NCBI GenBank assembly: GCA_964035545.1 | Contig: OZ037766.1 | Coordinates: 5,061,722-5,125,721, forward strand | Direction of reading: 5' to 3' | Length of the DNA stretch: 64,000 bases | DNA from: Bugula neritina | Taxonomy: Eukaryota > Bryozoa > Gymnolaemata > Cheilostomatida > Bugulidae | Part shown: one piece after another, positions 59,201 through 64,000 of the stretch | How the letters are laid out: each line of letters opens with the position of its first letter | How positions within the stretch are numbered: position 1 is the stretch's first letter | The notes under the pieces: model-generated | What the model was told of the DNA's origin: nothing | What the model saw: the letters and a program-made list of their open reading frames with translations, nothing else | The model's database searches: none | Position numbers and translations under genes: made by a program

Positions 59201-62200
59201 AATATCTTATTAAATCGTAACTAAATACTTTAATATCATTTCCTTAAGAATATCTGATAGGAATTGAGAAAATTGAAATAGTACTAAAGCTCACCTATGA
59301 CTTAGCAGTAGCAAAGCACCTCACAAAACCAGCAGTTGAGAATTGAGATTTGTTATTGTCACAAGCTACAGATAATGAATAATCTACAGGACTGACTTTT
59401 TCACAATGACTGTTGAAAAGTTTTACAAAAGATTCTTTTGTAAGCCACTCAAGTAATGACAAGCATAGCCTAAAATACACTACCGAGTGGCATGAGAACT
59501 TTGCCTATATCAATATGACTTAATAATAGGAGGGAGCTGATTGGCTGATACGATGCAAAAGTTGCAAGCTGAGTGAGTATTAATCAAGCCTGCTGAATTG
59601 GGCTAAAACTTGAAATTTGTCTTGTGTGTTATAACAAACATTTGCACAAATCTCGAGAATATCCTTAAAATTGAAACATATTAAATATCATATTATATGA
59701 TATTATTGTATTACCGAGTAAATTAATTATATAGCAAGACATGCTGATTTATAATTTCAATTAGTTTGTTATAAAGCATGTTGCATAAAAAGCTCATGAT
59801 ATTAAGAAATCTAACCTCAACTTTGACTGCAAGAATTTTTAAGCATTTTGAAAAACTTAGAATTTTCCTCAATAATGTTGCAGGGTGTATTTTGTTATAA
59901 AAAGTGTTAATATAATATTGCAGGTTTAATATTCCTTCTCTCAATATAATTACACCATGACATATAAATTAATCAGAAAATTGACCCAAAAAATAAAAGC
60001 AATTTAGAATTACCTAATCTCAATTATACCATGTAGTTCAATGAAATGCATAAGAAATTAATTAATTGAATTAATTTATAGGACGAGAAATGCTAATTAT
60101 ATTTTATTATATATTACAAAACATAAAGAACTTTTTACTTTAAGCCCATTTATTCATTGTTGTTGAAGATTAAAACAGAAACGCTAAGTTATTTGATATG
60201 TTGCTATGAAGCTGTTAATTCCATCATATCACAAACTTTCTCTGATTTCACTCATAAATTTTCACCTACCCTCCTAATTAGTTTAGTTCCAATGTTCACT
60301 TCGAATGTATGAACTTGTAGCACCAACATGGATTCACATGTGCATGTATAATTACATACCCCAAATGCCTATAGGCATTTCCATTTTATTATACTGGACT
60401 TCATGTACCAGCTTGTATATCTAATTTATTACCATTTATTCTTTAATGAGAAAATTAAATCAAATAAATCAAGCTTGCTAAAAAGTCACCTTTTAAACAC
60501 TTGTTTCTACCTGTCAAATAAATTATGTTGACAGCTCTTTCAAATGATGCCTGTAGGCAGCTAGACAGCTGAACTTAATACCATTTGACTTCACACTAAC
60601 TGACATATTATTAATAAAATTACGAAACATAAACACATCAATTACCACATAACATGTATCATTTCTATGAACTCATATTATAACAAAAATTTTCAAAACA
60701 AATTATTTCATCATAAAAACAAATTTTTGACTGAATAGAATTTTAAGTTTTGAAATTTTAGAGGTTCAATTATGTTATGTTGCATTCAATTATTCATATA
60801 CCTTGCTAAGTGATCTAATGTAAAATACAAAGTAAATAAATTGAATTACCAAGTTACATTTATAATATCATTACAGTTAATTTATTGTACTATATAATAT
60901 TTTATTTTCAAATCCCATTTGTGAAAGAAAGTAACCAATTTATTTGCAATTTGTGATTTACCTCATAAGAATTCTATCAGCACCCCTATATTTTACCTGA
61001 CTAATAAATTTAATAATATTGATATTTCATCTCAAAGCAATTGATAAATATTTACCGTGATTACTATAAACTCTGTTTCTCTACTATAGCATAAATAAGT
61101 AAATAAAATACTAGTTATTAGCCCCACAATCTCTCATAATTATCTTAAAAGAGTGTTCTGCTCCTAAATTATTTCGAAAATATTCACTTAATAGTGGCAT
61201 CAAATATCAGACAAATCTGAACAATGGGTAGCTATTATATGGTTAATATTTAGGAAAAAATATTTTTGAAGTGTTCACACAATTTAACTTCAAGGGAATT
61301 TCGTGGAAGCAAGAAGCGGGCTGTTATAAAGAACCACCACCTGCTTGGCTAAAGTTAAATGTCTTGCAAATAGTGATCTCCGAATAAGATTGTAGCATAC
61401 CGTTTTTATTAATAAAATATTTCTAACGGCTGATACTAGAAGTTTACAAAAGAGAAGAGAACAATACATGCAAAGGAGAGATAGACAATTAGTCTAAAGG
61501 GAGACAATAGTGATAGTCAGTGATCAGTATTTTTCATAGACACAGATTTTATACAAGATAATAGTTGAGTAATGTAGGTCAGTGCCAAAGTAACAATAAT
61601 GTTCGTACTTTTCACCGACACTTAGACGACGTCCTCTATTATTCACCTGAGGATAAAAGATGTAAAGATATATTACCCATTTCATACGTAAATCAACGAC
61701 ATTTGAAAAGCTATGAATAAAAAATTTTATTCACCCCTCCTTATGACTAACATTTGCATAACATAATTGATTGTATAGATAATGTTATGCTTATTTTAAA
61801 AAGCAGCTACAAATAGTAAACCGCGAGTGCTATTATAGGAAAGTTTATCACCAAAATATAAGTATGAGTTTACATAACAGCTGCCAAAAAGTGAAGAAAT
61901 TGAGTTCACGTTGCTGCCTGTTCCACTAGTTATTTTAACTTTGGCAGCAGATATTTTAGCTAAGGTTTGCTAACACTTCTAGTTTCGAATATATGCTGTA
62001 AAATTTGAGGTTTTTTGCTTAATAAAATTTTCATAACCAAGTTTTCAAGTTTTGGGCATTAGAATAAGCAACAATTTTGTTGATAAATATAGATATGGTA
62101 AAATTTAAGAAACATCAAAATAAAATATTCAAAATTGGTTAGAAAGAGTCCAACACTGTAACCACTTTACTGCACGAAGCAGACTTATCAAAGTGTAAAT

Positions 62201-63038
62201 TTACAAGTTAAATTTCTTATTTTATGTGTTTACTAAAAAATAAAACTGTGAGGTTGTTTGGTAACATTGAAAGAAATATAAGTATCTAGCAAGAAGCCCC
62301 ATGCTTTACATGAACTTGTATATTTATGAGTATTATAATTAAGTTATAGTCTAACCAAATTAGTTTGAAACAAATTAATTTTGATAAATCATAATGAATT
62401 ACCAGTATATTGTCAACTCATGGCTAACACAGCAGCATTTGGTACTCAAGTCAATCTATTATCACATCAAATTTCATGTCTCTGGCTGTACATTATATGT
62501 AATATATCGTATTTGTTGAGAGTTTCAATTTACTAGGCATATAGATTCTGAAATGCTAAAAACATACATTGAGCAATTGAGGCTTGTTTGTTTTCTAAAA
62601 GATTGTACAAATTTGTAAAAGATTGAATTAATTGTGTGTGTAAAGCCCACGAGATTCAAAAATTCTGTCACTTGTTTACTTTCATACAATTGTAAACATA
62701 TCGTAACAATATGTAAGAATTGTCATTGTAAGAATAGTAGCAAACTGGGCGCCTATTAAATTACAGACTTGTTAGTATTCTATTCTACAAATAATATCCA
62801 AATTGAATGCTGAAACGGCACAGGGCAAACACCGTGCATATAAGGAACTGTATCAACAAATGATACATTACTCTACCTATTTGATTTTTACACCAGTCCA
62901 CACACTCATAACTGCTCAATGGTATCATTAACAAAGCAAGAATGCAAAATAATTATTTGAAATGCTAAAATATTTCGTTGAATGTTATTTACTTCATCAA
63001 TCTCTTTCTACTCAAGTCATTAGATTTTTAACTCAGAC

Positions 63039-63107
<69 letters not shown>

Positions 63108-63156
63108 CATATATATATATATATAACTATATATATATTTATATACATATATATAT

Positions 63157-63202
<46 letters not shown>

Positions 63203-64000
63203 TTTAAATTAAATTACTCGATCAGGACGGCCTGATGAGCATAGTTTACTACACGAAACAAATTTGTAGTCATCTAAATGAGTGATTTCCTAAATCCAAT
63301 ATAGTATAAATACCAAATATATATACATATATATAAAACGCTGAAAATGAATTAGCTAAACAAGTGGGTGCTATAATTCATAATAATATAAAGCTTGATT
63401 ATTTATAAAGTTGTTAGGCATGTGACCACAACATGGACAAGCAAGTTCTAGCACGAGAATACAACTCAAAAGTAGCACCTGGATTTAGTCTTCTCTAAAG
63501 TTAGAATAGACTTTATCATGGTACTCTGTAGCACATGTATACTACTATTCAAAATCATATATGCATAGCCCTAATAACTGCTAATGTGTGATTGCACATA
63601 TTAGCAGTTGTTGCTATTATTGATGTATTTATAGCATTATTATTGCTACCTATATCGTATGATATTACATCATGTTACATAGCCTATGATACATTATATT
63701 ATATTGTATATAATGTTGCAGAGTGATGTCTAGGCTAAGTTGAATTCTTGTTGCACTAAAATGCAATTTTGACGCAGCCCCCAACTGCTCATACAGGAGT
63801 AAATTGTGCATGTTAAAGATGACAACTCCAAATTAAACAAATATGCTAATGTTCAATGTTGTCTAGCAAACGTAAATAAGACGTGGAATTACAATGAAAA
63901 CTTATTTATTTTATAAACTAAAGTAGTGGTTTTTACTCTATCTTCTTACACAAATATAGAAGTAAATAAATATGAGCTTACTTTTTTGGGTGCTGAAGAC
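43443..64000 (-). CDS. EYA: Eyes absent (EYA) transcription cofactor/phosphatase, 5' end beyond window
   Basis: On the minus strand, sixteen exons (57127-57200 down to 43443-43523) join in phase into 592 codons plus TAA. A seventeenth exon is probable at 63982-64000. EYA proteins are coactivators for Six homeodomain factors and carry a C-terminal HAD-type Tyr phosphatase (EYA domain). The last ~270 residues are that domain: [112 protein letters not shown] and [19 protein letters not shown]. The upstream half is Tyr/Ser/Pro-rich, as in the EYA transactivation region. Motif I has Glu for the second Asp (DLEET). The start codon is not in the window. Confidence 0.95.
44012..44046 (+). repeat. (GTGCA)n pentanucleotide microsatellite
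   Basis: About seven perfect copies of GTGCA, with GTGTA variants flanking, in the EYA intron between exons 44121-44242 and 43735-43835. Confidence 0.95.
46010..47158 (-). CDS. EYA: EYA domain middle exons
   Basis: Exons 47010-47158, 46757-46917 and 46010-46124. They encode [40 protein letters not shown], then [30 protein letters not shown] and [16 protein letters not shown], then [14 protein letters not shown] and [18 protein letters not shown]. Identity to vertebrate and fly EYA is very high. All donor and acceptor sites are canonical. Confidence 0.96.
48456..48622 (-). mobile_element. Dispersed ~160-bp MITE-like repeat, copy 3
   Basis: Inverted relative to copies at 4010-4169 and 14313-14465. 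Plus-strand ends are TTGAGGTAGGTACAG and AGTACTGCTCCTAAA. It ends about 38 bp from the 3' edge of the EYA exon at 48660-48805. Confidence 0.55.
48660..48805 (-). CDS. EYA: EYA exon with HAD motif I (DLEET)
   Basis: This exon encodes a basic leader ([18 protein letters not shown]) followed by [20 protein letters not shown] and [10 protein letters not shown]. The EYA family has WDLDETIIVFHSLLTGSYA here. The first Asp (nucleophile) is present at 48726-48728. The second (general acid/base) is GAA, Glu, at 48720-48722. The rest of the motif (ET) is intact. Confidence 0.95.
49099..50553 (-). CDS. EYA: EYA transactivation-region exons (Tyr/Ser/Thr/Pro-rich)
   Basis: Exons 50376-50553, 49499-49609 and 49099-49170. 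The first encodes [20 protein letters not shown] and [16 protein letters not shown], a Tyr/Pro-rich stretch like the EYA PST region. The second and third encode Ser/Thr/Asp-rich sequence ([16 protein letters not shown]) and a Pro-rich linker ([11 protein letters not shown]) leading to the EYA domain. Phases agree throughout (0/1, 1/1, 1/1). Sequence conservation is low, as usual for this part of the family. Confidence 0.85.
51467..52933 (-). CDS. EYA: EYA N-terminal Tyr/Pro-rich exons
   Basis: Exon 52766-52933 encodes [31 protein letters not shown] and [10 protein letters not shown], with many Tyr in an Ala/Ser/Pro background. Exon 51467-51516 (50 nt) encodes [16 protein letters not shown] and joins directly to SLDYTG of the next exon. 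This is the transactivation region through which EYA activates Six targets (family knowledge). Confidence 0.85.
52960..53065. repeat. AT-rich tandem repeat in EYA intron
   Basis: Two to three irregular copies of a ~45-bp unit (…atacaatacaattactat… followed by TATATTATA blocks). Confidence 0.75.
53472..57200 (-). CDS. EYA: EYA upstream exons (less conserved N-terminal part)
   Basis: Exons 57127-57200, 56539-56624, 54785-54874 and 53472-53546. The first encodes a strongly basic run ([13 protein letters not shown]) and [10 protein letters not shown], the second [17 protein letters not shown], the third [18 protein letters not shown], the fourth [13 protein letters not shown]. They chain in phase with each other and with the conserved exons. 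None matches a known domain; the basic run could be a nuclear localisation signal. Assignment to EYA rests on orientation, phase and splice sites rather than homology, so some exons may be alternative. Confidence 0.65.
55550..55636. repeat. 87-bp hairpin with 28-bp arms in EYA intron
   Basis: Left arm 55550-55577 (cattgtgttttattacttca…) pairs with right arm 55608-55636 with one bulge and one mismatch. Flanking bases toward the loop (taattaac / gttaatta) also pair. No coding content. Likely a palindromic insertion or MITE. Confidence 0.75.
55677..55735. repeat. AT palindrome
   Basis: GATATATTTAAATATAAATA and its mirrored complement around a (TA)n centre form a self-complementary ~55-bp tract. 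Confidence 0.8.
57201..63981. other. EYA: 6.8-kb EYA intron, no exons recognised
   Basis: Between the EYA exon at 57127-57200 and the probable exon at the right edge I found no other exon with conserved sequence. Short open frames (57627-57827, 59295-59480, 59723-59944) have no domain and lack proper splice context. The stretch is 70% or more AT by eye and includes the long TA repeat at 63040-63200. Confidence 0.55.
63040..63200. repeat. (TA)n microsatellite with interruptions
   Basis: About 160 bp of almost pure TA dinucleotides with TTATATACA interruptions. It is self-complementary, so cruciform-prone and prone to assembly error. Confidence 0.97.
63982..64000 (-). CDS. EYA: Probable EYA exon cut by the window edge
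   Basis: The minus strand reads SSAPKK and then donor gtaagc. It ends in phase 0, which matches the phase-0 start of the next exon (RKKQKRRK), giving a continuous basic cluster [12 protein letters not shown]. Only 19 nt are visible, so the call is tentative. Confidence 0.45.

Noticed and set aside
59295-59480. Possible alternative EYA first exon with its own ATG
   Set aside because: The frame meets a TAG immediately before the only plausible donor, so it cannot be spliced in frame.

Overview
This is eukaryotic nuclear DNA from an animal. It is AT-rich, its genes are cut into many small exons with canonical gt..ag borders, and its introns are full of microsatellites, minisatellites and short dispersed repeats. 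Three genes can be assigned to families with confidence: a Polycomb CBX protein, an otoferlin-type ferlin and an Eyes absent (EYA) protein. All are bilaterian or metazoan families. The modest intron sizes and the single compact otoferlin suggest an invertebrate. A spiralian (lophotrochozoan) is my guess, but nothing in the window settles the phylum.

Layout. (1) 252-1091, minus strand: the first three coding exons of a type II (signal-anchor) membrane protein that runs off the left edge; family not recognised. (2) 2893-6581, plus strand: a complete six-exon Polycomb CBX gene of 315 codons, with an N-terminal chromodomain, two AT-hooks and a C-terminal Pc box (CBX2-like layout). (3) 6582-9800: intergenic, with a fold-back hairpin and a 15-bp minisatellite. 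(4) 9801-42553, plus strand: a complete otoferlin orthologue. I could place 46 exons that join in phase into 2190 codons plus stop, from C2A to the C-terminal transmembrane anchor. An 18-nt microexon, a GC-AG intron and an unusually long Ser/Thr-rich linker exon between C2A and C2B stand out. (5) 43443-64000, minus strand: an EYA gene, convergent with otoferlin. Sixteen exons give 592 codons through the stop, and a probable 17th exon is cut by the right edge. The true N-terminus lies outside the window. Its catalytic HAD motif reads DLEET where the family has DLDET.

The three recognised genes belong to unrelated cell functions: chromatin silencing, Ca2+-regulated membrane fusion, and transcription/phosphatase activity in the Pax-Six-Eya-Dach network. 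I see no operon-like logic among them. The repeat fraction is informative. There are three copies of a tRNA-derived SINE, three copies of a ~160-bp MITE-like family, a 341-bp TIR element, a ~490-bp long-arm fold-back and several shorter hairpins. There are also at least a dozen tandem arrays, most of them inside otoferlin introns. No bacterial, phage, CRISPR or novel defence-type system is present. The most interesting points are the EYA active-site substitution, the otoferlin microexon and expanded linker, and the G-rich 10-bp array in otoferlin intron 2.
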